Below the pieces are notes generated by a model. It was not told the DNA's origin and searched no databases. It saw nothing but the letters and a program-made list of their open reading frames with translations. Below are positions 1-8,629 of a stretch of DNA of 64,000 nucleotides, piece after piece. The position numbers were made by a program, and so were the translations under genes. Numbering within the stretch: position 1 is the stretch's first letter; each line of letters begins with the position of its first letter. Origin of the DNA: Zygaena filipendulae (taxonomy: Eukaryota > Arthropoda > Insecta > Lepidoptera > Zygaenidae); contig CAJRBF020000012.1 in the NCBI GenBank assembly GCA_907165275.2, forward strand, positions 124,001-188,000, given 5' to 3'.

Positions 1-2
1 CC

Positions 3-2246
3 CCTATTCTCGTATACCCAGACTTTACCAAACCATTTGTTTTAACTTGTGACGCATCAAATTATGCGATATCAGCAATTCTATCTCAGGGAGAAGTCGG
101 AAAAGATTTACCCATTGCTTTCGCCTCCCGTACTCTTAATAAAACGGAATGCAATTACCCTGTTACGGAAAAAGAATGTTTAGCAATTATCTATGGAACA
201 AAAGAGTTCCGTCCTTATTTATTCGGTAGACGATTCAAAATCGTCACTGACCATAGGCCGTTAAAATGGCTTTTCAATTGTAAAGAACCTGGCTCCAGAT
301 TAGTAAGATGGCGTTTAAAATTAGAAGAGTTCGAATACGAAGTAGAATATAAGAAAGGCAAAATGAATAGTAACGCCGACGCCCTCTCTCGTTATCCTGT
401 CAACCCCATTCAGACAGGAATATCCTTAGAACCTGGAAACAACGACGAAACTCCTGAACCAACTACTAATTCACCCACCTTAGAGGACCTTCTTAACCCT
501 GACACACTCCCGTCTTTCTCACCAACGACTGATAATCTGTTTCAACCTCCTGACGTACTACCAGAATTAACAGATCTGGAAGAGTTAAATCTACCTCAAG
601 AAACAAACGACCCTGTAATCGAAACCAGGAATGAGTCACCAGACATGCCTGGTATTCCAATTGACCCTTTGAATGATAGCCCTCAAGATGTTTCATATAG
701 CAAATTCCTCAAATCTATCAATGACAAATCTTTCAAATCCAATGTCGTTATACACGAACATAATGAAAACATCCTAAAAACGAAAGCAAAAATTATAGCG
801 ATACCAACCTCCATAGACATGGACGAATCAAACCATTACATTGCGGAAATTCTAGGCAACCTTCAAAATACTGATGTTCTCAACGAAGAGAGAACACTTC
901 TCTCACACATTAAATTCGAACAAAACAATAAAACATACTTTTTACTGTTCATTAAAGTCCACTGTTTCGACAGCTGCAATTACGAAGATATATACCTAAG
1001 TCTAAGATCATTTAGAAATGAAGTTGTAAAACATAACATATCCCAATCCGAATCTGAAATTGCCTTAACCGACTTTAGAAATCCATACGACAAACATCAA
1101 TACATCAAATTATATAATATGATCCTTTATTTGTTCAATAATACTAACTTTACGATTCATATATATAAAAATAGCATTATCTATCCTTCACTCACAGAGA
1201 TTCCACAAATACTAAAGGAAAACCACGATATACCTATAGCCGGACATCTAGGTTCAGTTCGGATGCTCAATCGCATCCAGGAAAAATACTACTGGAAGAA
1301 CATGCGTAGCGATATTGAAAATTATGTAAAAAAATGCATACCCTGCCAAACCAATAAAGCTTTGAGAAGACTAAATAGGGCCCCTATGCAAATAACGAGT
1401 ACGTCAACACAACCTTTTGAAAGAGTAGCACTAGACGTAGTAGGCCCCTTACCAGAAGCAGGAGACGCGAAACATCGTTTCATACTGACGTTACAAGACG
1501 ACTTGACAAAATTCTCGACAGCATATCCAATACCCAACGCTACAGCAGCAGAGACAGCTGAATGCCTCGTGCATTACATTTCAATCTTTGGAATCCCGAA
1601 ATCCATCCTAACGGACCAAGGCACTAACTTTACATCGGACTTATTCAAACAGACATGTAGTTTCTTAAAGATCAAACAACTTTGGTGCACTGCTTATCAT
1701 CCCCAAACTCAAGGTGCCCTTGAAAGGAGCCATTCCACACTTAAGGAGTACCTTAAATCATATGTAGACGAAAACCAAACGAACTGGCCTCGATACGTAT
1801 TCACAGCAATGCTTACTTATAATATTACCGTACATTGTACCACTAACTATACGCCTTACGAATTAGTCTTTGGACACAAACCGCACATACCCGACTCTAT
1901 ATACGACGTTGCACTCGAAGCAACATATCCTGACTATGTCCGTATCTTACAACAACGACTCTCATATTCCCGCCAGAAAGCTATAGAGAACATGCTTAAA
2001 TCTAAAGGGATATCTAAAGCTCATTATGATAAAAGAAGCCGAGCTATAAAATATAAAGTAGGTGATAAAGTTTTTATAAAAAACCATCTTCGATTAAGAA
2101 AAGCACTATCCCCACTGTGGAAAGGTCCCTACAAAGTCGTCAAGATTCATGGGAATAACACCCTCTCAGTACTTGTAAATCGTCGCCACGTAAAGCTACA
2201 TTACGATGAAATCAAGCTGGCTGACGCGAGAGAAACTCATTCGTAA
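3..2246 (+). CDS. pol: Errantivirus Pol, C-terminal part: RNase H and integrase (5' partial)
   Basis: The frame is open from base 3; the ATG at 363 is internal. The first 120 codons are the RNase H domain (CDAS near base 51, TDHRPLKW near 246, then NADALSR). A variable acidic linker follows. The integrase has an HHCC zinc finger (about residues 289-328 counted from the ATG at 363) and the DDE core with D358 (LDVVGP), D418 (TDQGTNF) and E454 (GALERSHS), all present. The C-terminal part resembles the GPY/F-type DNA-binding end. Integrase would insert the cDNA; RNase H removes the RNA strand during reverse transcription. No frameshift or stop is seen. Env begins 60 bases downstream in another frame and is normally made from a spliced RNA in this group. 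Confidence 0.92.
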   Translation, partial: PILVYPDFTKPFVLTCDASNYAISAILSQGEVGKDLPIAFASRTLNKTECNYPVTEKECLAIIYGTKEFRPYLFGRRFKIVTDHRPLKWLFNCKEPGSRLVRWRLKLEEFEYEVEYKKGKMNSNADALSRYPVNPIQTGISLEPGNNDETPEPTTNSPTLEDLLNPDTLPSFSPTTDNLFQPPDVLPELTDLEELNLPQETNDPVIETRNESPDMPGIPIDPLNDSPQDVSYSKFLKSINDKSFKSNVVIHEHNENILKTKAKIIAIPTSIDMDESNHYIAEILGNLQNTDVLNEERTLLSHIKFEQNNKTYFLLFIKVHCFDSCNYEDIYLSLRSFRNEVVKHNISQSESEIALTDFRNPYDKHQYIKLYNMILYLFNNTNFTIHIYKNSIIYPSLTEIPQILKENHDIPIAGHLGSVRMLNRIQEKYYWKNMRSDIENYVKKCIPCQTNKALRRLNRAPMQITSTSTQPFERVALDVVGPLPEAGDAKHRFILTLQDDLTKFSTAYPIPNATAAETAECLVHYISIFGIPKSILTDQGTNFTSDLFKQTCSFLKIKQLWCTAYHPQTQGALERSHSTLKEYLKSYVDENQTNWPRYVFTAMLTYNITVHCTTNYTPYELVFGHKPHIPDSIYDVALEATYPDYVRILQQRLSYSRQKAIENMLKSKGISKAHYDKRSRAIKYKVGDKVFIKNHLRLRKALSPLWKGPYKVVKIHGNNTLSVLVNRRHVKLHYDEIKLADARETHS

Positions 2247-2306
2247 CACCTAATAATACCTTAGCTTATATTCAACAAATTCACGATAGCATATTATAAT
2301 TTCAGG

Positions 2307-4085
2307 ATGGCTGTTGTTGGTCTCTCTCTGGGATCGCCAGCGATGGTTGACGTTATTTCTCAGAGCCCTGGCATTTTCTTTAATCCTGTAGGTATCGTTA
2401 GGTTAGCTGTAGATAACTTAGATATAATCATTCCCATAGAAATAGAATACATAAAACCACATATTGATAATATTAAAGGCGTCCTGTCTACAACTCGACA
2501 CATTTGTCATACTAGCACTGCTATAGAAGATACAGAATGCCAAAATATGGTTCAACCCCTTACGTCGCTATGTAAAGACATCGATAGAGATTATTCCGCG
2601 ATTTCGCACTTAATCTCGACCCGCTCTAAGAGAGCGTGGTTCGCAGGCATCGGATCCATTTTTAAACACATTATCGGAACGATGGATGAAGACGACGCTA
2701 TTAAATACGATAAGGCCATCCAAGCTTTACAAGAAGATAATAAAAATCTAGCCGTCATGTTGAAACAGAGTATAATAATGTCTAGATCCGCGATCTTAAA
2801 TATAAATTCTACCTTAGCAGAAATTAACAGAAATGAAAAACGCTTGGATGACGCTATCGATAACCTAGGTATATTATTAAATAATACTACAAAAACTATG
2901 AATTCACTAGTGTTTAGAAATAAGATTTTTGATATGTTTAATATAATTCAATCTAGCTTACTTACATTATCATACCAGCTGGAGGACACTATCAATGCTA
3001 TCTTGTTCGGAAAAACCAATACTTTACATCCTTCTGTGTTGTCCCCTAGAGACTTATATAAAGAACTCACTGAAAATGTTAATTATCTACCCGAACATAC
3101 AACTTTCCCTGTCAGTCTTGAACTTAATAATATTCACGAACTACTAAGCCTTTCCGAAATTGTATCATTTACAGTAAACAATAAATTAATATTTACGATT
3201 AAAATTCCTCTTGTGGATAGTACCACGTATAACTTGTATAGGAATATTCCAGTTCCAGTACCCCACAATGCAAGCATAGCTACTTCCTATTCTTTAATTG
3301 TACCTACATATAAGTACCTAGCTTTAAGTAGCGATAAGTCTCAATATTGTGTATTTAAGGATCTACACTATTGTAAGGTAATTGTTAACAGAATATATCT
3401 ATGTAAGCAAGGAGACCACTATGCAATTGTAGACGAACCTATTTGCGAAACCGAAATTATGACTAAAGTTATTAATGTACTACCCCATGATTGCACAACA
3501 AAATTTATATCAGGTCATGTTGACATCTGGCAATCCCTAGGAGATAATAGGTGGATATTTACCCAATCTAAACCCACAAAATTAACTGTAGAATGCGGAT
3601 CAGAACTATCAGAACTAAATCTCCATGGTACCGGAATACTTTCGTTGCAACCTAATTGTACAGCCTTCTGCAGAAACACTAAACTCAAGACAAAATCCTT
3701 CCCTCAAATAAATTTACAAGCAGTACATTCCGATTTCAACCTTATAGATGACACCTGTTGTACCCTTGACAAATTCACGAAATCTAATCTGCAATTTAAC
3801 CACACCAGAATTTCTAAGCTAAACGTGGAAAACTTTAAAGGTTTTGAGAGGAAATCTAACGATCTCATAAGAGCTCTAAACGATTTCGACAAGATAAAAA
3901 AGTTTCAATCCATATCCACCCCTATCTCTTGTCTGCTTCCAGTTATGATAATTATTTGCCTTACCTTATTCTGCTTCAGAAATAAACTATTAGCTTGCTT
4001 TCATAAAACCAATCAAAGTGTAAATGTCCCAATGGAAAATGTAGGAGAAAACTCTATTCCAGAACCAAGACTTAGGATAGTGTAA
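2307..4085 (+). CDS. env: Errantivirus envelope glycoprotein, baculovirus F-like
   Basis: A 592-codon ATG-initiated ORF lies directly after pol. A furin-type site RSKR at residues 106-109 is followed by a hydrophobic, glycine-containing segment, as expected for a fusion peptide. Cysteines and N-glycosylation sequons occur across the ectodomain. A strongly hydrophobic stretch near residues 540-560 looks like the membrane anchor, followed by a short basic cytoplasmic tail. This layout matches Env of insect errantiviruses, related to baculovirus F fusion proteins. A classical signal peptide is not obvious at this ATG, so a spliced upstream exon may supply the true N terminus. Intact cleavage site and frame suggest recent activity, which sequence alone cannot prove. 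Confidence 0.85.
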   Translation: MAVVGLSLGSPAMVDVISQSPGIFFNPVGIVRLAVDNLDIIIPIEIEYIKPHIDNIKGVLSTTRHICHTSTAIEDTECQNMVQPLTSLCKDIDRDYSAISHLISTRSKRAWFAGIGSIFKHIIGTMDEDDAIKYDKAIQALQEDNKNLAVMLKQSIIMSRSAILNINSTLAEINRNEKRLDDAIDNLGILLNNTTKTMNSLVFRNKIFDMFNIIQSSLLTLSYQLEDTINAILFGKTNTLHPSVLSPRDLYKELTENVNYLPEHTTFPVSLELNNIHELLSLSEIVSFTVNNKLIFTIKIPLVDSTTYNLYRNIPVPVPHNASIATSYSLIVPTYKYLALSSDKSQYCVFKDLHYCKVIVNRIYLCKQGDHYAIVDEPICETEIMTKVINVLPHDCTTKFISGHVDIWQSLGDNRWIFTQSKPTKLTVECGSELSELNLHGTGILSLQPNCTAFCRNTKLKTKSFPQINLQAVHSDFNLIDDTCCTLDKFTKSNLQFNHTRISKLNVENFKGFERKSNDLIRALNDFDKIKKFQSISTPISCLLPVMIIICLTLFCFRNKLLACFHKTNQSVNVPMENVGENSIPEPRLRIV

Positions 4086-4310
4086 ATCTATTTTACCATA
4101 GCATAGTTCTTATAAGTTATTTTCTTAAGTTATCTCATATAATCGCTATTGTATAATTAATATTAAATCTTATAATCATCAACTAACCCCTTTAGACTTA
4201 TTGTTATCACTAACTAAGGAACTCAAAGTCACGGCACCTCGCTATAACCTTAAATTTTCTAATTTCGTAACTTCGCCTTACTCGCGGAAGTTCCGTCTTC
4301 TGCCGGGGGT
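4086..4310 (+). other. Errantivirus 3' untranslated region with polypurine-like tract
   Basis: Non-coding stretch between the Env stop and the 3' LTR. It ends in CCGGGGGT immediately before the LTR, a G-rich tract in the place expected for the plus-strand primer. Confidence 0.6.
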
Positions 4311-4601
4311 TGTTATACCTATGCAATGCACCCTAACTCCCTTACGTCACGCTCCCCTCATCTAATACTGCTTAGCTAGCAATCTCTAACTCCTGCGCAT
4401 CGCCAGTCCATCCGGCAGTTCAGGTCGAGTCTCCGTCACGGACGGTTCCCCATGACTTTGGGTTGCTCTATTACTAGTTCATAATCTATTTGCTTAAACT
4501 AACTCTATTATTATCTAAAGTTCCCAATTATTTAATAAATCATTTATGTGTATAATAAACATCTTTTTTTTAAAAAGTGTTTCTAAAGTAACCTCATAAC
4601 A
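4311..4601 (+). repeat. Errantivirus 3' LTR
   Basis: A 291-bp segment begins TGTTAT and ends ATAACA, perfect 6-bp inverted ends with TG/CA termini, directly after a G-rich tract. AATAAA-type signals lie near 4533 and 4553. The right border is fixed independently: the sequence after 4601 is uninterrupted in the paralogue at 59814. The 5' LTR is outside the window. Confidence 0.85.
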
Positions 4602-5115
4602 GTTCGAACTCCCAACTTCATCATCTTTATTGCGAAAGTGGTCGACGACATTTTCATCTAAGACCTTCACGTGAGACTCCAATTTAATTATTTAGATTTG
4701 TATAATAATACAATATCTGTATACGAGCTATACCACAAAACTAAACTCGTTTGTCAACACTCTATGTTAACTTAATATTTAGATAAGCATAATAATGCAA
4801 ATCTATATTCGAGCCACCACCAAACTCGTTTAACAACATTTAATGTCGTATACGCGACGCGTTGTAAACGCGACGCGTAGCCTCTCGACTCGCTCGTCCG
4901 CCCGCCGCGCCGATGCCACTTCACGACTCAGCCGCCCGCGTGGATACTGGCGGTGCGCTACGCCTGAGGTATGCGGGGGGTTAGGGGGTACAAGTCGATA
5001 TCACCGTTACATCTGAAATCAAGCAAACGGTTATTATATCTTATTATAAACATTTTATTTCATATGAATAATCATTTTATTCATTTTAGTTTATGAATTA
5101 TACATCAATAATCAT
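4602..5115 (-). repeat. 3' LTR of gypsy copy 1, distal part
   Basis: Closely matches 59819-60332 in copy 2. It contains a CpG-rich stretch (about 4849-4985) with repeated GCGACGCG motifs and G-runs, unusual in this AT-rich neighbourhood and possibly promoter-related. It is interrupted on the right by a retroposon flanked by AATCAT. No gene seen. Confidence 0.7.
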
Positions 5116-5651
5116 GCAAAGTGCTAGTGCTTCTTGCAGTTACCATTTTACTTGCAACGATACTTCTATAGTTCAAACGCATATGAGTCCAATTTTAAAC
5201 CTTAATCTCTTAGTCACAAGTCGTTTTGGCGTCAGCATTCAACAACACACTGCCGCAACCATGCGCATTAATTACATTGCAACCTGTTCGTTCGATCTCG
5301 TGCATTTTTTATCGTAGGTAAGAAGGTATGAACAAATTAATATTACTTGTGTAGTTACGAATCACGAATTCATTTTTAAGTTTTAATGTTTTAGTTCATG
5401 TGATTATATGCCACAAACACGTATTAGTCAAAATGTGTGTAATGAAAAAAGGATTAGCAGATCACTCCACGTGGTCGTGTTTAAATGAAATGTTGAAACA
5501 GTGTATATAGTAATGCCGTAGTTTGCAAAGGTAATGTCAGCCTGTTAAACCGTAATATTTTGTTAATGTTGCTTACACTAGTTAACTCTTGGTGAAAGAT
5601 GTACTATTATCTTATGTCAATAAAGAACCTTTTAAAAACAAAAACAAAACA
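5116..5651 (+). mobile_element. 536-bp A-tailed retroposon inserted in the gypsy LTR
   Basis: Present in copy 1 but absent from copy 2, where AATCAT runs straight on into the LTR (about 60332). It is flanked by AATCAT at 5110-5115 and 5652-5657, has AATAAA near 5617, and ends in an A-rich tail (AAAAACAAAAACAAAAC). That is the signature of a target-primed SINE or processed transcript. The short ORF inside (5093-5317) crosses the insertion junction and is not credible. Source unknown. Confidence 0.7.
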
Positions 5652-5658
5652 AATCATA

Positions 5659-6095
5659 TGTAGGAAATTAAAAGATAGGAATATGGAACTATGATAGGCA
5701 ATTGCACCAACATAGTTATAGATAATACAGCATACCAGATATCCGTAGGGAACACGTAGCAGTGCCTGGGACTTGCTACCCAGGTGTAGGTTTAATGGGG
5801 CCCCTTTACAATGCATGAACGCTCACCTCCACTGCCCGTGCTCCCGACTTAAGCAAACCTGTGGAAACAACTAGATGACACAGCACACGTAATCACTATT
5901 AGATTGATACGACACTATAACTGCACTGCACCGAACACAAAGTAACAATGACACGTGGCTAACGCATACCCGCGTTTTATATCAAGTTCTAACAAAGACG
6001 AGTTGAGTCGGGCAATGGAGTGGAGCGGGGGAACGGACGACTATTATACGTCGGCGGGAAACGTTATTGATAACGAAACTACCCTCACGCCGACA
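5659..6095 (-). repeat. BEL-A 3' LTR (left)
   Basis: Ends TGTAGG/CCGACA. Nearly identical to 7511-7947 (differences include T/G near 5738 versus 7629), implying recent insertion. Confidence 0.85.
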
Positions 6096-7510
6096 CGGCA
6101 CTGACATGCGCACGTCCTCGTGCGCTTTAAGAACAGGAAGACATTTGAGAAAGACAACTAATGTTAACGCTCGTTCATCCTGACATAGAACTTATTTGAG
6201 AAAGACAACTAATGTTAACGCTCGTTCATCCTGACATAGAACTTAACGTCAACCTTAATTGCAATGGTACAATTCAGCCATTCAAAAATTAAAGAGTATT
6301 AACGATTTCTCAGAATCTCAAACTGGTTTTTCACCATTGCCAGTCCGAACCGATTGTCCCTATGGCTACCGTAGCTCGACCGAACCAATTGTTTTGTTCC
6401 TGTAACCACAGTCACCATTGCTAGTCCGGACCCATTGTCCCTATAGCGTAATAGCTAGTCCGAATCGATTTTTCCTCTAACTATTACCATCGCTAGTCCG
6501 AACCACATGTTCCTATAGCTACGTACAATCTCATTCGAGATTGCATGGACCATTTGTCCCTTTCCAAATCACTCACATTTTTTATTTTTTAACAAAACTT
6601 CTTTTTTTTTTTTTTAGTTTCTTTTCGTTTTATTCTCTTTGTTTTATCCTCATTCTTTTATTCTCATTCTTTTAGGGTTTTTTTTTTCTTTTTTTTTTAT
6701 TCTCTTTTTGTTTGTCTTTGTCTTTTGTTGATCTACGTTTTGTTACTTTCTACTGAACTACATACTTTCATCTACTAACTCGCCGACACGCTATCCTCAC
6801 TGTCGCAAACTGAACGTTAACTCATTAACTCAATACCGAGCACCGACCAACCTCAGAGTGTTACTCGTACTATTGTAAAATTTAATTGAAAATGCTACGA
6901 ACTGGATTACTTATTTCACACATTAACAACCGAACAATTTCTGTCAAGCGGTAGTAAAAAGTCACAACTACCCTACAGAAACACTACACATGGAAGAAGA
7001 GAGAATCAACGGCATTCAGGACGTAGGTAATCGGTGATTACGAAAGATTCAATCTGATTTTCTAGAATTTACAGCCTTAAAACCTGAATAACGATGGCTG
7101 GGTACGTGGGCAGATTAAAAATTATCTCTCTTACACAAAGGACAAAAGTTGAAATCAACAAGATTTCAACCCCACGGTTGGAATTCCAGTAATGAGTTAC
7201 GGACGAAGCTTTTTAACTGTCGGGTGGATGAGAAAACAGTTAAAATATTGCAGCACGCATCAAAATTCTAAACAACTAGGTAGATATGATTATATCACAA
7301 AACTTAATGGACAAAGGTATCGAAACCTTTGAAATTCTGAAATTCGATTCAAATAATTCACATTTACTAGTTAAAGCAATTCATTTTACATGAAATAATA
7401 AAAAATAGTAAATGTCAGGATCTATGTAAAACGTAATATTTGACCGAGAGAAACCGAACGTAGGAACCTTATCGGCAGAAATGTGGACGCAAGTAATATC
7501 CCACTTCTGA
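6096..7510 (-). other. BEL-A internal region without genes
   Basis: No coding potential in any frame. It holds a 51-bp tandem duplication (6143-6193 and 6194-6244), a degenerate roughly 65-bp repeat around the phrase CTAGTCCGAACC (about 6330-6530), a T-rich tract (6570-6730), and stretches conserved with the BEL-B interior (around 6779, 7271 and 7440-7500). The conserved ends are probably the cis signals needed for packaging and reverse transcription. Confidence 0.7.
6143..6244. repeat. 51-bp tandem duplication in BEL-A
   Basis: Two identical adjacent copies beginning ATTTGAGAAAGACAACT. BEL-B has only one diverged copy at the equivalent place (about 49525-49570), so the duplication is specific to this copy or subfamily. 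Confidence 0.9.
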
Positions 7511-7947
7511 TGTAGGAAATTAAAAGATAGGAATATGGAACTATAATAGGCAATTGCACCAACATAGTTATAGATAATACAGCATACCAGATATCCGTAG
7601 GGAACACGTAGCAGTGCCTGGGACTTGCGACCCAGGTGTAGGTTTAATGGGGCCCCTTTACAATGCATGAACGCTCACCTCCACTGCCCGTGCTCCCGAC
7701 TTAAGCAAACCTGTGGAAACAACTAGATGACACAGCACACGTAATCACTATTAGATTGATACGACACTATAACTGCACTGCACCGAACACAAAGTAACAA
7801 TGACACGTGGCTAACGCATACCCGCGTTTTATATCAAGTTCTAACAAAGACGAGTCGAGTCGGGCAATGGAGTGGAGCGGGGGAACGGACGACTATTATA
7901 CGTCGGCGGGAAACGTTATTGATAACGAAACTACCCTCACGCCGACA
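7511..7947 (-). repeat. BEL-A 5' LTR (right)
   Basis: Second 437-bp LTR. TGTAGG at 7511, CCGACA ending at 7947, followed by the CATA target duplication. Confidence 0.85.
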
Positions 7948-7951
7948 CATA

Positions 7952-8102
7952 CAAAATTTAGATTGCGAGTTTATCAACTCGCAATACTTTAAATACATTT
8001 CAACTTAAGTTTTATAGTGTATTATATTATAATACATTATACATATATCTTTAAAATGCTTTTCGAATATAAATAAATTTTTGAGCCTCATAGGGCGTCA
8101 CA
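7952..8102 (-). repeat. 3' LTR of gypsy copy 1, proximal (U3) part
   Basis: Matches 60333-60514 of copy 2. On the minus strand it begins TGTGACGCCC directly after the G9 tract. It contains a palindromic AT-rich block (TGTATTATATTATAATACA) that is duplicated in copy 2, and the inverted pair GCGAGTT/AACTCGC around 7967-7984. Confidence 0.7.
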
Positions 8103-8104
8103 AT

Positions 8105-8113
8105 CCCCCCCCA
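8105..8113 (-). promoter_or_regulatory. Polypurine tract of gypsy copy 1
   Basis: Nine C on the + strand, so AACTTTGGGGGGGGG on the element strand, two bases before the LTR TG. Copy 2 has eight (60517-60524). This is the expected plus-strand primer. Confidence 0.75.
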
Positions 8114-8629
8114 AAGTTTTATGAAACACTGAGTAATAAAACTTTCTAAGTTATTTTCGCCTCTTTAATTATACCATAAATTTATTATTTTTTTGGGAAG
8201 CAGCCGCCCCAACACCCCTCCAACCACATTCAATCGTTCACCAATAAAGTGATGTGGAATGCGATGTGTTTGTTATGGTATTAATTAGTTTTGCTAGATC
8301 TCATATAGTTATGCTTTATCGCATAATAGGCGATTAAAGTATGTTTGTTATATCAAGACATCTTTTGGTTTTTGAACCAATATATATTGTTTAACTGATT
8401 GAATGTGATTGAGCCACTTCTCCCTGACCCAATTTTTTTATATGTCTTTATTTACTTAAAATAATTATCACAATTATTTATGTACATTCGAATCAACAAT
8501 ATTTATAATCTTAAGATACAATCTTAATGATTAGTTTCTTCTTACAATATTATTAACAATCATATCAAGGTACAATCTTAAACATTAAAAATGTTTACAT
8601 TATTATCGGACCTTCGGGATAGCCCTTTA
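8114..8629 (-). other. 3' untranslated region of gypsy copy 1
   Basis: Non-coding, AT-rich, collinear with 60525-61146. It contains roughly 60-70-bp repeats around AAGATACAATCTTAATGATTA; copy 2 has one more unit. Confidence 0.7.

Larger units (their letters stand above)
1..4601 (+). mobile_element. Errantivirus (Env-bearing Ty3/gypsy retrotransposon), 3' half
   Basis: The 3' part of an LTR retroelement enters from the left window edge. Order is RNase H - integrase - Env - 3' LTR, the arrangement of insect errantiviruses. Reading frames are open and the LTR has intact inverted ends (TGTTAT...ATAACA), so the copy looks young. It sits in the 3' LTR of gypsy copy 1. The sequence just after it (GTTCGAACTCCC at 4602) is continuous with 59814-59830 in gypsy copy 2, where the same site is uninterrupted. 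The 5' half and the left target-site copy lie outside the window. Confidence 0.93.
5659..7947 (-). mobile_element. BEL/Pao-type LTR element BEL-A, coding-free
   Basis: Two 437-bp LTRs (5659-6095 and 7511-7947) with ends TGTAGG...CCGACA and a perfect 4-bp target duplication CATA (5655-5658 and 7948-7951). The internal 1.4 kb has no gag or pol. Read on the minus strand, the sequence following the 5' LTR is TCAGAAGTGGGAT, identical in BEL-B and BEL-C, the primer-binding region of these relatives. It must have moved in trans. It is inserted next to the target duplication of the 5116-5651 retroposon, so it is younger than that insertion. Confidence 0.82.

Noticed and set aside
5093..5317. 74-codon + strand ORF
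   Set aside because: Crosses the LTR/retroposon junction at 5115/5116; no recognisable domain.
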